Positions 37,001 to 44,387 of a DNA stretch of 64,000 bases are shown here, piece after piece. The translations under genes and the position numbers were made by a program. How positions within the stretch are numbered: the first letter of the stretch is position 1; every line of letters begins with the position of its first letter. Under the pieces are notes generated by a model. The model made no database searches and had not been told where the DNA came from. It was given only the letters and a program-made list of their open reading frames with translations. The DNA is from an uncultured Bacilli bacterium. GTDB taxonomy: Bacteria; Bacillota_I; Bacilli_A; RF39; UBA660. The stretch spans positions 1 to 64,000 of the forward strand of contig CAKOQD010000001.1 in assembly GCA_934101185.1 (NCBI GenBank). Direction: 5' to 3'.

Positions 37001-37744
37001 AACAACTTGTTTTATAGAATCTTTAGGAATCTTAATATATAAAGTACTAGCACTAGTATTAGTAACACTTCTAGTACCACTAAGACTATCAGTTATAATA
37101 GCACCACTAATTGAAGTAGTTAAACTAGGAGTATAAGAACTAACTTTACCTTTCATACTAACACTTGCTTTATAAACAAAATAATTTTCATAATCAGGTT
37201 GTTTAGTAGTACTCAAAGAAATAGTATTACCTTTATCGATTGGAGTATCCTTTTTACTACCACCACAATCACTCGATACATAAGGCTCATCACAAGTAGT
37301 ATTTAAACACTTATCCTTTGGAGCATGACATTTAGATTGAATATATCTTATTCTGTTATGCCTATTCTTTTCAGTAGTACCTGTATACTTATAAAAAGCA
37401 CAAGCTGGACCACCAGTAATAGTAGCATCATACATAATAGAGTTATTTACAGGAGCATTAAAACCCTTATTTAAACAATAAAGCCTATATCTAGTACTAC
37501 CATCAACATAAGAAAGTTCAAAAATATTACCACCAGTACTAGAATCAGAAACATCTGTATTAGTACAATAATTAACCTTTTTAGCAGGCAATATCTTATT
37601 ATTACTAGTCAAAGTCCAATCGTTTAACATATTACCATTATTTGAAGTATTACACCTAGCACCCTTAACTTGCTCAGTTGCATTAACATTAAATGGAATA
37701 AAACAAATACAAATCAAAAATATAAATAATAACTTCTTCTTCAT
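34028..37744 (-). CDS. large SpaA/Cna-B adhesin with cysteine-paired repeats and VPKTG signal
   Basis: 1238 residues. Signal peptide about 1-22. A Cys-rich head (about 25-150) has YRLYCLNKGFNAP and CAFYKYTGTTEKNRHNRIRYIQ; Cys-Leu plus a downstream Gln recalls a thioester domain, though not proven. After a beta domain come nine SpaA/Cna-B-like repeats of about 80 residues (about 318-1190). Each has the (D/N)IKKVDK lysine strand and the YY(I/V)KE glutamate strand expected for an internal isopeptide bond. The first seven each also carry two cysteines (YSDSSC near the start, DSxC near the end); the last two have none. VPKTG (1204), a helix and KRKNK close the protein. One base after a thioredoxin-like gene. 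Confidence 0.85.
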   Translation of the reverse strand: MKKKLLFIFLICICFIPFNVNATEQVKGARCNTSNNGNMLNDWTLTSNNKILPAKKVNYCTNTDVSDSSTGGNIFELSYVDGSTRYRLYCLNKGFNAPVNNSIMYDATITGGPACAFYKYTGTTEKNRHNRIRYIQSKCHAPKDKCLNTTCDEPYVSSDCGGSKKDTPIDKGNTISLSTTKQPDYENYFVYKASVSMKGKVSSYTPSLTTSISGAIITDSLSGTRSVTNTSASTLYIKIPKDSIKQVVSTKLHLKSNQYTNSCTYKKYELIAYVPIKSESNKTRITNLQRVGFRNVIPKTVEKSASQSASSSITVIPKEAGKVELAIIKKSDDGKYLSGAGFGLYSDSSCSTRIDSATSEDGSLAFVVEPNKTYYVKETSAPDGYQSSNECRRVDVKENDVYETFTNTEIGVEPEYDTIDIEKVDKTDSSKTLAGAEFGLYSDSNCNDLVSDADGINKKTTGDSGVISFRVERGSSYYIKELSAPSGYSLNSVCMRASIGTKMVIENDSYKESTVKKVDKTTREGLSGAKIGLFSDSTCKTITTDVNGKDVLETGVDGTLTFVLESTKLYFVKEVVAPSGYENDIVSCRQIAPGGSVTFENEEQELLPQYDYINIKKVNKSDNSVPVEGAVFALYSDSNCTNLAFDRTGKYKSKSGKSGLSFFDVDKSKTYYVKEIEAPPTYQLDSTCRVGIIGGTITVENDVKEIEYADVSIKKVDKNDKSKVLSGAAFGIYSDSSCSNATEDAFGNSTKITDASGIATFNVDKSKTYYTKELNAPSGYTMDSSCKKLVADATITMENEKNKTYKKVDVKKVDKATNATLSGATFGIFLDKSCRIPYYDKNSVTNVTTSSDGIASFEVDDSQSYYIKEVSAPDGYTKDSDCHTATVGGSITISDTKEVTYGTIDILKVDSDDDSVVLPGVEFGLYSDNSCSVSVTDFVGNNKGKTDGYGSLSFVVDDSKTYYIKELSAPDGYTLNDKCLLADTTNVIVVSNKKIVADTGKIIVKKIDASDEKPIKGVKFELLKSDKVSRATDKDGNEIVVLTTDDNGKAEVSNLLFDTYYLKELETEDIYILNDELVEITLDKESVSKKVENLRRSVLFLKQDSVSKESITGGKYRVVDEEGNKVAEFAMEDGYYTLNMKSGNYKFIEVEPPKNYVDVNLSFNFNVDESGIVTITSNEDRHYSVYEGSGIYVVNDKEEIVPDVPKTGVFDNKMVIVIGTLLIVGGVSSILIIKRKNK

Positions 37745-37745
37745 A

Positions 37746-38297
37746 CTAATAAACCCCCTTTATAAAATCATTAAATCTATTAGTAAAATCCTTTTTTTCA
37801 GAATCAGTCCAGTAATTATCCGGAGTATCTCCATCAATAGTAAGTGAAGTCTCACTATCATAATATATAACCTTTCCATTCTTTAAATACAATGTATATG
37901 GAACACGTAAAACCTCTTTACCATTATCATCTAAATGTAAAGTACCAGTAAGCAGTTTAATAAGGCTTTTATATTCATCACTTGAAACAGAAACATCATT
38001 AATAGGTACATAATATAATTTCTTAACACTACTCTCCTTAGAAACAGAATCAAGTAACTTAGCATAACTACTACACCAAGAATTATCCTTATCACAAAAG
38101 AATACTACTCCAGTAAAATCAGACTCTAATACAGAGGATATATCAGTATAAACAAACTTATTATTAAAAGATACACCATACTCTCTTTTAAACTTCATAG
38201 AATCACTAAACATAAATAATACAAATAAAATAATTAAAATAATTGCCACTATAATTATTATAAATAAAGTCTTCTTATCATAGTTTTCTAGTCTCAT
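37746..38297 (-). CDS. membrane-tethered thioredoxin-fold partner of the large adhesin
   Basis: 183 residues. Membrane helix about 9-29. The outside domain looks like thioredoxin: GVVFFCDKDNSWCSSYAKLL and later VPYTLYLKNGK with the cis-proline. The canonical CGPC is replaced: the second Cys of CxxC is Tyr (WCSSY) and a Cys stands six residues earlier. The close paralog at 40480-41028 has the same pattern. It ends one base before the adhesin start, so both are co-translated. Likely role: forming or shuffling the many disulfides of the adhesin; inference. Confidence 0.75.
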   Translation of the reverse strand: MRLENYDKKTLFIIIIVAIILIILFVLFMFSDSMKFKREYGVSFNNKFVYTDISSVLESDFTGVVFFCDKDNSWCSSYAKLLDSVSKESSVKKLYYVPINDVSVSSDEYKSLIKLLTGTLHLDDNGKEVLRVPYTLYLKNGKVIYYDSETSLTIDGDTPDNYWTDSEKKDFTNRFNDFIKGVY

Positions 38298-38346
38298 ACA
38301 AACACCTCTAGTATAAATATAACATTTTTTTACAAAAAAATAAAGA

Positions 38347-38374
38347 AAAAATCCCTAGATAACTAGAGATTTTT
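38347..38374 (-). terminator. terminator between the two adhesin cassettes
   Basis: AAAATCCCTAG and CTAGAGATTTT form an eleven-base stem with one mismatch, followed by TTTTTTC on the minus strand. Confidence 0.75.
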
Positions 38375-38376
38375 AA

Positions 38377-40464
38377 CTAACTATTTTTTCTTTTAATAAT
38401 TATTATTGAAGAAGCACCACCAATAATCAATAATGCACCAAGTCCAATAATCATTCCATTAGTAAGTACACCAGTCTTAGGAACATCAGGTACTATCTCT
38501 TCTTTATTATTAACAATCATAATTCCACCATTATCATTTAAATAATAAAGCTTATTTTCTGCAGATGTTATAGTAGCAATACCATCATCTGATACTTTAA
38601 AATCAAAACTAACATTAGCATCAACATAACCTTTTGGAGGAGTAACTTCTATAAATGTGTATTTACCTTCAGCAAAAGCTTCACTATACACACCATCTTC
38701 CATAGTAAATTCAGCAACAGCATTACCTTCTTCATCTACTATTCTATATTTTCCACCACCAATTGCTTCTTTACTAACACTATCTATTTTATAAAATGAT
38801 AGTAATCTTTTCATATTGTTTACTGTAACAGTCTCAGAATCATCAGTTAAAACAATTTCAGTCAATTCATCACTTAACATATAAATATCTAATGTTTCAA
38901 CTTCTTTTAAGTAATATGTTCCATAAGGAATATTTTCAACAGTAATCATACCTTCACTATTAGTAGTCAAAATTCCAAGATCATTTTCTTCTATATCAGT
39001 AGCACTTGTAGTTTTATCTTCTTTTAACAATTGGAATTTTACTCCTTCAATTGGAGTACCATCAGTTATATCCAATTTCTTAACAATTATTTTTCCAACA
39101 AGTTCTTCTGGTTTTTTACTGTTTGAAACAGTAATTGTACCATCAGTAGTAGCTTTTTGACAAGTATTACTTAACACATAACCATCTAAAGTACTAAGTT
39201 CTTTTATATAATATGTTGCATCTTCAGGAATAACAAATGAAGCATAACCATAACCAGAAGTAACACTTTCACTATCACCATTAACATCAGCAACAGAAGT
39301 TTCACAACTTGAATCAGAATAAAGTCCAAATTTAACTCCCGCTAAAGTATCACCAGTATCAGCATCGATCTTTTTAATATTTACTTCACTATTTCTAACA
39401 TCAGGTTCATCTGGTATAATAGTAAAATCAATACTATCATTTTTTGTTTTATTTTCAACAGGTTTTACAGTTTTAACAACCCTAAAGCCAATACGTTGAA
39501 ATCCAACAACTCTCTCAGGTTCACCAGCAGAATTCTTTTTAGATGGATAATAATATACCATACCAAACTTATCATAAGTACACGAAATACTATAAGTATC
39601 AGAAACAACATTTAAAGTAAGTGCAAGACTATCATCAACCGCAGAAACAGGAACTTTAACATAAAGAGTTGAACTACTAGTCGAAGTAACACTTGTATTT
39701 CCTGATAAAGTATCTGTTATAACAGCACCACTAACTGAAGTAGTAAGAGATGGAGTATATCCAGTTACCTTTCCACTCATCTTAACACTTGCTTTATAAA
39801 TATAAAAATTATCATCCTTAGAATATCTATCAATTCTAGTTATTTCTATACCATTACCAGCATCACTAGGTTTACTCTTTCTATCTCCAACACAATCATT
39901 AGATATAAATTTATCTGTACAAGGAGTAGCACTACAAGTATTACCATTTTCACCAGCACAAGCATATTGAATATATCTAATTCTATTATGTCTAATTGTA
40001 TCGCCAGTACCATTATATTTATAAAATGCGCATGATGGCCCCTTATCCATAATAACACCTGCTTGCCCAGTTTCAGAATCAACTTGATCATATTGTCTAG
40101 TTAAAGTTTGATCAGTCGGAGCATTAGCATTAAAGTTTAAGCAATAAGCTCTAATTTTTCCTTTTATTTTAGCATCGCTAGCACTATTATAATATAAAAG
40201 TTCATATATGTACTTTTCATCCTTGAACATATTTTCTCCATTAACTTTAGTATCATCGCCATTGTTACTATCATCTGTGGCATGGCAGTAATAAATATGG
40301 TTCTTTTCTAAAGTTTTTATATCCTTTATTGTCCAAGTATTAGTAACGTCAGAACCTCTAACCATTTTACAATCCTCATAAACAGAATCAGCAAAAACAC
40401 TCATCGGTAATAACATAAACAAAGTTAAAACAAATAAGTACTTTAATTTAAATATTTTTTTCAT
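38377..40464 (-). CDS. smaller SpaA/Cna-B adhesin with VPKTG signal
   Basis: 695 residues; paralog of the 1238-residue adhesin. Signal peptide about 1-25. The Cys-rich head shares IRAYCLNFNANAP and CAFYKYNGTGDTIRHNRIRYIQ. One cysteine-paired repeat (VNIKKIDADTGDTLAGVKFGLYSDSSC ... LSNTCQ) is followed by two Cys-free repeats very close to those of the paralog, then VPKTG (661), a helix and KRKNS. Head and tail are thus conserved while the Cys-repeat number differs, one against seven. It follows its own thioredoxin-like gene by 15 bases. Host attachment is likely. Confidence 0.85.
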   Translation of the reverse strand: MKKIFKLKYLFVLTLFMLLPMSVFADSVYEDCKMVRGSDVTNTWTIKDIKTLEKNHIYYCHATDDSNNGDDTKVNGENMFKDEKYIYELLYYNSASDAKIKGKIRAYCLNFNANAPTDQTLTRQYDQVDSETGQAGVIMDKGPSCAFYKYNGTGDTIRHNRIRYIQYACAGENGNTCSATPCTDKFISNDCVGDRKSKPSDAGNGIEITRIDRYSKDDNFYIYKASVKMSGKVTGYTPSLTTSVSGAVITDTLSGNTSVTSTSSSTLYVKVPVSAVDDSLALTLNVVSDTYSISCTYDKFGMVYYYPSKKNSAGEPERVVGFQRIGFRVVKTVKPVENKTKNDSIDFTIIPDEPDVRNSEVNIKKIDADTGDTLAGVKFGLYSDSSCETSVADVNGDSESVTSGYGYASFVIPEDATYYIKELSTLDGYVLSNTCQKATTDGTITVSNSKKPEELVGKIIVKKLDITDGTPIEGVKFQLLKEDKTTSATDIEENDLGILTTNSEGMITVENIPYGTYYLKEVETLDIYMLSDELTEIVLTDDSETVTVNNMKRLLSFYKIDSVSKEAIGGGKYRIVDEEGNAVAEFTMEDGVYSEAFAEGKYTFIEVTPPKGYVDANVSFDFKVSDDGIATITSAENKLYYLNDNGGIMIVNNKEEIVPDVPKTGVLTNGMIIGLGALLIIGGASSIIIIKRKNS

Positions 40465-40479
40465 ATCAATAAACCTCCC

Positions 40480-41028
40480 CTATTTAATATTTTCATAAAA
40501 TTTCTTGAATTTAATATTAAAATCTCTAACTTCACTATCAGTCCAATATGTATTAACATCAGTATTTCCAACTACTAAAGATGTTTCATTATCATGATTC
40601 ATAATTACACCATCTTTGAAGAAAAACATATACGGTACAAGAAATTCATCATCACCATTCTTATCTTTATACAATCTGTTTTCCAATAAAGTAACAAGTT
40701 TATTATAACTATCACTCTTATTATCCATATCATTCTTAATATCAACATAATAAACCTTAGCACCATTATCTAAAGAAGCATCATTAACTACTTTAGCATA
40801 CTCCTTACACCAAGAATTATCACTATAACAAAAGAACACTATTCCACTTTTTTTATCATTTAACATATCAAATACATCAGATAAACTACTATAAGAAAAA
40901 TTATTAATTTTAGAAACATTATACTCTTTACTAAACTTAAATGAATCCTTAAAAGATATAAATCCTATTACTCCAAGTAATAAAACTATTATTAAAACCA
41001 AAACTATTATTTTATTTTTCTTTTTCAT
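40480..41028 (-). CDS. membrane-tethered thioredoxin-fold partner of the smaller adhesin
   Basis: 182 residues with AGGAGG upstream. Helix about 6-25. Outside: GIVFFCYSDNSWCKEYAKVV and VPYMFFFKDGV. As in its paralog at 37746-38297, Cys-x5-Trp-Cys-x-x-Tyr replaces Cys-x-x-Cys. Both end in NYWTDSE/ TYWTDSE-type tails. The pairing of each adhesin with one such protein indicates a duplicated two-gene unit. Confidence 0.75.
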   Translation of the reverse strand: MKKKNKIIVLVLIIVLLLGVIGFISFKDSFKFSKEYNVSKINNFSYSSLSDVFDMLNDKKSGIVFFCYSDNSWCKEYAKVVNDASLDNGAKVYYVDIKNDMDNKSDSYNKLVTLLENRLYKDKNGDDEFLVPYMFFFKDGVIMNHDNETSLVVGNTDVNTYWTDSEVRDFNIKFKKFYENIK

Positions 41029-41050
41029 AATAACCTCCTAAATTACAAAA

Positions 41051-41628
41051 TTAATTAACTACATCAACAGAGCAAGACTGGACTTTGAAAAGACCCTATA
41101 AGCGACCTTTTATTTTTAACTGTGTCTAAGCCTATGATAAGACCTATCATCTACATTAATTGTAATATATTTCTTGCTTTTTTTCAATACTATTTACTCA
41201 TTATTTTCAACCAAATATTTTGTTATTCTTTCTTCATGAATATTAACTAAATCTTTTAATATATTCTTCCAATTATTTGTTCCTTTATTCCATTTTTCTT
41301 CTAATTGTATCGTCCATAAATAAAGCACTCTCATTAAACTTTCTTTATTTTCAAACATTCCCTTTCCATTTGTTACTCTTCTTAATGCCGAATTCAATGA
41401 TTCTATTGGATTTGTTGTATATATTATCTTTCTTACATTTTCTGGCACTTCAAATAATGAATAAATATGTTCTATTGAAAGTTCTACTTGTTTTAAAACT
41501 ATTTTTTTATCTTTATACTTACTCATAAACTCTTTATACATTTCTTTTGCTTCTTCTAAATTATTTGATTGATATATCTTTTTTAATTAATTAACCACGT
41601 CAAACACAGATAAGTGGAAAGGGTCAGC
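41051..41628 (-). mobile_element. IS256-family remnant with internal deletion
   Basis: The block holds the C-terminal third of an IS256-type transposase and related end sequences. GACCTTTTATTTTTAACTGTG (from 41104) on the plus strand resembles, in inverted orientation, GACCCTTTCCACTTATCTGTG on the minus strand from 41622. A third stretch, TTAATTAACTACATCAA (41051-41067), resembles TTAATTAACCACGTCAA (41588-41604) in direct orientation. The left part of the transposase gene is gone. The boundary with the upstream variable-region gene is at its stop codon. Confidence 0.55.
41194..41582 (-). pseudogene. IS256 transposase C-terminal fragment
   Basis: The frame encodes the typical IS256 end: FEVPENVRKIIYTTNPIESLN, ALRRVTNGKGMFENKESLMR and LYLWTIQLEEKW. 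Only about 130 residues remain (IS256 transposases have about 400). The frame is open upstream to the edge of the remnant near 41582 without a start or N-terminal domains, so it is a decayed copy. Confidence 0.85.
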
Positions 41629-44283
41629 CTAAGCACCAGCTCCAAGAAGGACTGCACGAGCAGAGTTGCTAGCGTTCGCGCCACCTTCGCCGCGGTAGAA
41701 GTTGAAGGCGCCGGCGTTAGCACCATCAAAGTAGTAACCGCCGCGCACAACCCAAGGGTAGTTAGAGAACACGAAGCTGGCGTTATCTTCATACCAGTTA
41801 GCTGTTCCACCTGTAGGAGCCATTTCTTTTGTTGCATCTCCTAATTTTCCTCTTGTATATTCTGTCCCACTTGTTCCGTAACTATATTTGTCATAATACT
41901 TAGCAGTAGGGAATGCGTATGTTCCTGTTAATGATGTGCCATCATATAAAATTCCTGTAAATGCTGAATTATATGATGATACATGTCCACTCATTTGTTG
42001 TCCATTTGGATATACCATATTACCCATCATATATTCATATGCTCCACCACTCATGTCATATACTCCATATACATTTCCTGTAGTACTTGCACTTTGTCCT
42101 AATGCTGTTGTATATGAATTACATGTTGCACCATTTGATGTAGATCCTTCACTTTGTGGTCCACATCCTGTTGTATATGTATTTGCACTATTTATTGCTA
42201 CTTCTTTATTTATTCCATATTTACTATGTGACAAGTATACTACTGCTCCCCATTCTATATTCTTCATCATATGAGCTTCATCAGTTGTTGCAAATCCATA
42301 TTGGTTTCCTGATTCATTCATCTTTTGGATTCCATTAAAGAATGTTCCTACTTGTGCTCCTCTCCATGATGTTACATTGGGTAATATTCTCGGTCTTATT
42401 GTTTGTAAGTTACATCCTGAACCTACTGCTACATTTTTTGATACTGTACAACTAGTATCACTTGATACTTCAAACTTACCTACCCAGATTCCTGTTAATT
42501 CTTCATTTTTTTCTCTTACGTTGTTATCATTCTTATCCCACCAGAATGCTGGATGAGTATATGTAGAAGTTCCTGCTTTTAATCCTCCATTTATACTATC
42601 AGTACATGTTTCACTTGTACTACTAGTCCCTGTTACTGCATCAGTACACTTTATTGTACCAGTACTTGCTGTACTACTTTCAAACTTTATTTGTATTTCT
42701 TCTGGTGTATTTGTATTTAAATAAGTATAAGTATACCTTGGTACCCATACCCACATAGTATTAATACCATCCATTGGTATCTCAGTACCAGCCTCTGCAT
42801 TAAGTAAATCACTACGAGTACCAGCACTAACCATCTTATACTCATCAACCTTAGTAATAGTATTAGAAGCACTAACTATCTTATAAACACTAGTACAAGA
42901 AGTATCAGATCCATTAGGACACACATACTTACCAACTAAACTACTAGATATTGCACTACTAGTAGGACTAACCAAATCATACTTATTAGTACTAGTATTA
43001 TAATTAATACCACTTCCAACTTTAGTACTATAAACAGTAGATGTTGTCTCACCACTTGCAGTCCAATTCTGACCAGATGTACCACCAGCAGTAGCACTAT
43101 CAGTATAAGTTACATGAGAATTACTAGGATAAGTAAAAGTATCCAAAACACCATTATCATTATTTTTATTGACACTACTATCTTTTGCATACTTAACAGT
43201 AATTAAATAAACATCTCCAACTGCAGCAGTGTCTGAATAAGTATTACTATTGGTACCACTTATAGCATTAGCAACAGTAGTAGCACTACCACCATTCTTT
43301 GCAACTGTAACAGTCAATTTATCATAACTTGCCTCACTAGATACAGTAGCTTTAAATCCAAAAGTACCAGCAGTATTAATATTAACAGTTATTTTTGACA
43401 TACTATTAGCACTATTAATATTATAACCACCACTTGTAAAAGAAGTATAAGTCTTATACTGATTAGAAGTACCAGAAATAGAAACCGTCTTATTACTTGT
43501 AACATCTTCCTTTTTAATATTCTCATCAACAGTCACAGCATTAGCCCACATCTTTTTATCATAATCATACCATTTATTATTACTATCAATATTATTTACA
43601 TCTGCTTTCTTCCATACATCCTTAGTGCTATCATAATAAACTGGTATCATATTACTAGATAATACTGGTTCATTTGCACCACTATTATCTAAATTACCTA
43701 CAATTTCACTAAAATACTGCTCAGCCTCAAGCTTCAACTTTAAAAATACTTGTTGTTCAGATATCTCATCTAAATTAGCATCTTCACTAATCCATAATCT
43801 TAATTTATATGTGTCTTTTTTACCTGTTCTTAATTCTTTTTCATTTAATAAATCATCTAATTCTGACAATGTAAGTGGTCCAATTTCTTTACCATTTACC
43901 TCTAAACCTATCTTAATTAATCCTTTATCTAACAAAGTTCCAGTATAAGACGCTTTACTTGCCTCATCATCTATTAATAAAACTTTATACATTGCATTAG
44001 CACTACCAGTATTCTCTACCGTAAAACTATAAACATCTTCCTGAAGCAGTCCATCAACATCAGACATAGAACTAAGTCCTAAATCTATACCAGTTGATGG
44101 TTCAGTAAGAACAACTTCTAAACTACCAAGTTTAACTATTTGATTGTTTGAATCAGTAGTAGTCCCTGAAAATATCGCATAAGACTGACCTACTAAAATA
44201 AGACAAAGCCCAATCAAACCTACACCAAATAATATAACTGATAATTTTGTTTTTCTATTCAAACTTAAAAATCTATCAATCAT
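41629..44283 (-). CDS. DGR-type variable protein: TasA-like anchor plus FGE/C-type-lectin C-terminus (copy A)
   Basis: 884 residues from the ATG at 44283 (GAGGATGAT upstream). Helix about 12-35 ending GQSYAIFSG recalls TasA/camelysin signal regions; a beta domain follows (KLGSLEVVL, YSFTVENTGSANAMYKV, YKLRLWISEDA). A middle region with KWYDYDKKMWANAV leads to an FGE-sulfatase-like domain (about 560-884): MDGINTMWVWVPRYTYTYLN, THPAFWWDKNDNNVR, GIWVGKFEVS, GNQYGFATTDEAHMMKN, and near the end WVVRGG...AGAF...SARAVL. The last roughly 55 codons (41641-41805) are GC-rich (36 of 60 bases at 41641-41700) and rich in NNC codons, the mark of a DGR variable region. Copy B at 50799 differs there at many NNC codons. 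No reverse transcriptase is in the window. Confidence 0.8.
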   Translation of the reverse strand: MIDRFLSLNRKTKLSVILFGVGLIGLCLILVGQSYAIFSGTTTDSNNQIVKLGSLEVVLTEPSTGIDLGLSSMSDVDGLLQEDVYSFTVENTGSANAMYKVLLIDDEASKASYTGTLLDKGLIKIGLEVNGKEIGPLTLSELDDLLNEKELRTGKKDTYKLRLWISEDANLDEISEQQVFLKLKLEAEQYFSEIVGNLDNSGANEPVLSSNMIPVYYDSTKDVWKKADVNNIDSNNKWYDYDKKMWANAVTVDENIKKEDVTSNKTVSISGTSNQYKTYTSFTSGGYNINSANSMSKITVNINTAGTFGFKATVSSEASYDKLTVTVAKNGGSATTVANAISGTNSNTYSDTAAVGDVYLITVKYAKDSSVNKNNDNGVLDTFTYPSNSHVTYTDSATAGGTSGQNWTASGETTSTVYSTKVGSGINYNTSTNKYDLVSPTSSAISSSLVGKYVCPNGSDTSCTSVYKIVSASNTITKVDEYKMVSAGTRSDLLNAEAGTEIPMDGINTMWVWVPRYTYTYLNTNTPEEIQIKFESSTASTGTIKCTDAVTGTSSTSETCTDSINGGLKAGTSTYTHPAFWWDKNDNNVREKNEELTGIWVGKFEVSSDTSCTVSKNVAVGSGCNLQTIRPRILPNVTSWRGAQVGTFFNGIQKMNESGNQYGFATTDEAHMMKNIEWGAVVYLSHSKYGINKEVAINSANTYTTGCGPQSEGSTSNGATCNSYTTALGQSASTTGNVYGVYDMSGGAYEYMMGNMVYPNGQQMSGHVSSYNSAFTGILYDGTSLTGTYAFPTAKYYDKYSYGTSGTEYTRGKLGDATKEMAPTGGTANWYEDNASFVFSNYPWVVRGGYYFDGANAGAFNFYRGEGGANASNSARAVLLGAGA
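41641..41805 (-). repeat. putative DGR variable region A
   Basis: GC-rich 3' end of the gene, from the WY codons to SARAVL. Aligned codon by codon with variable region B (50811-50975), 13 positions differ in amino acid although both codons end in C, for example aac/tac, agc/gcc, ttc/agc, tac/gcc, ggc/cac, aac/gac. That is the result expected from adenine mutagenesis of AAC template codons. Confidence 0.7.
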
Positions 44284-44363
44284 AATATCATCCTCTATCG
44301 TTACAATCAATACTATTATCTAATATATATGATACCACATTTAATAATTCAAAACAAGAAAAA

Positions 44364-44387
44364 AAGACAAAGTATTAAAACTTTATC
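44364..44387 (-). terminator. terminator of leuS
   Basis: On the minus strand AGATAAAG pairs with CTTTGTCT (one wobble) and runs into TTTTTTTC right after the stop codon. Confidence 0.65.

Noticed and set aside
41583..41837. An open minus-strand frame overlapping the end of variable gene A (and a similar one at 50753-51007)
   Set aside because: Both are alternate frames of the GC-rich variable regions, with no ribosome site; they arise because GC-rich DNA has few stops.
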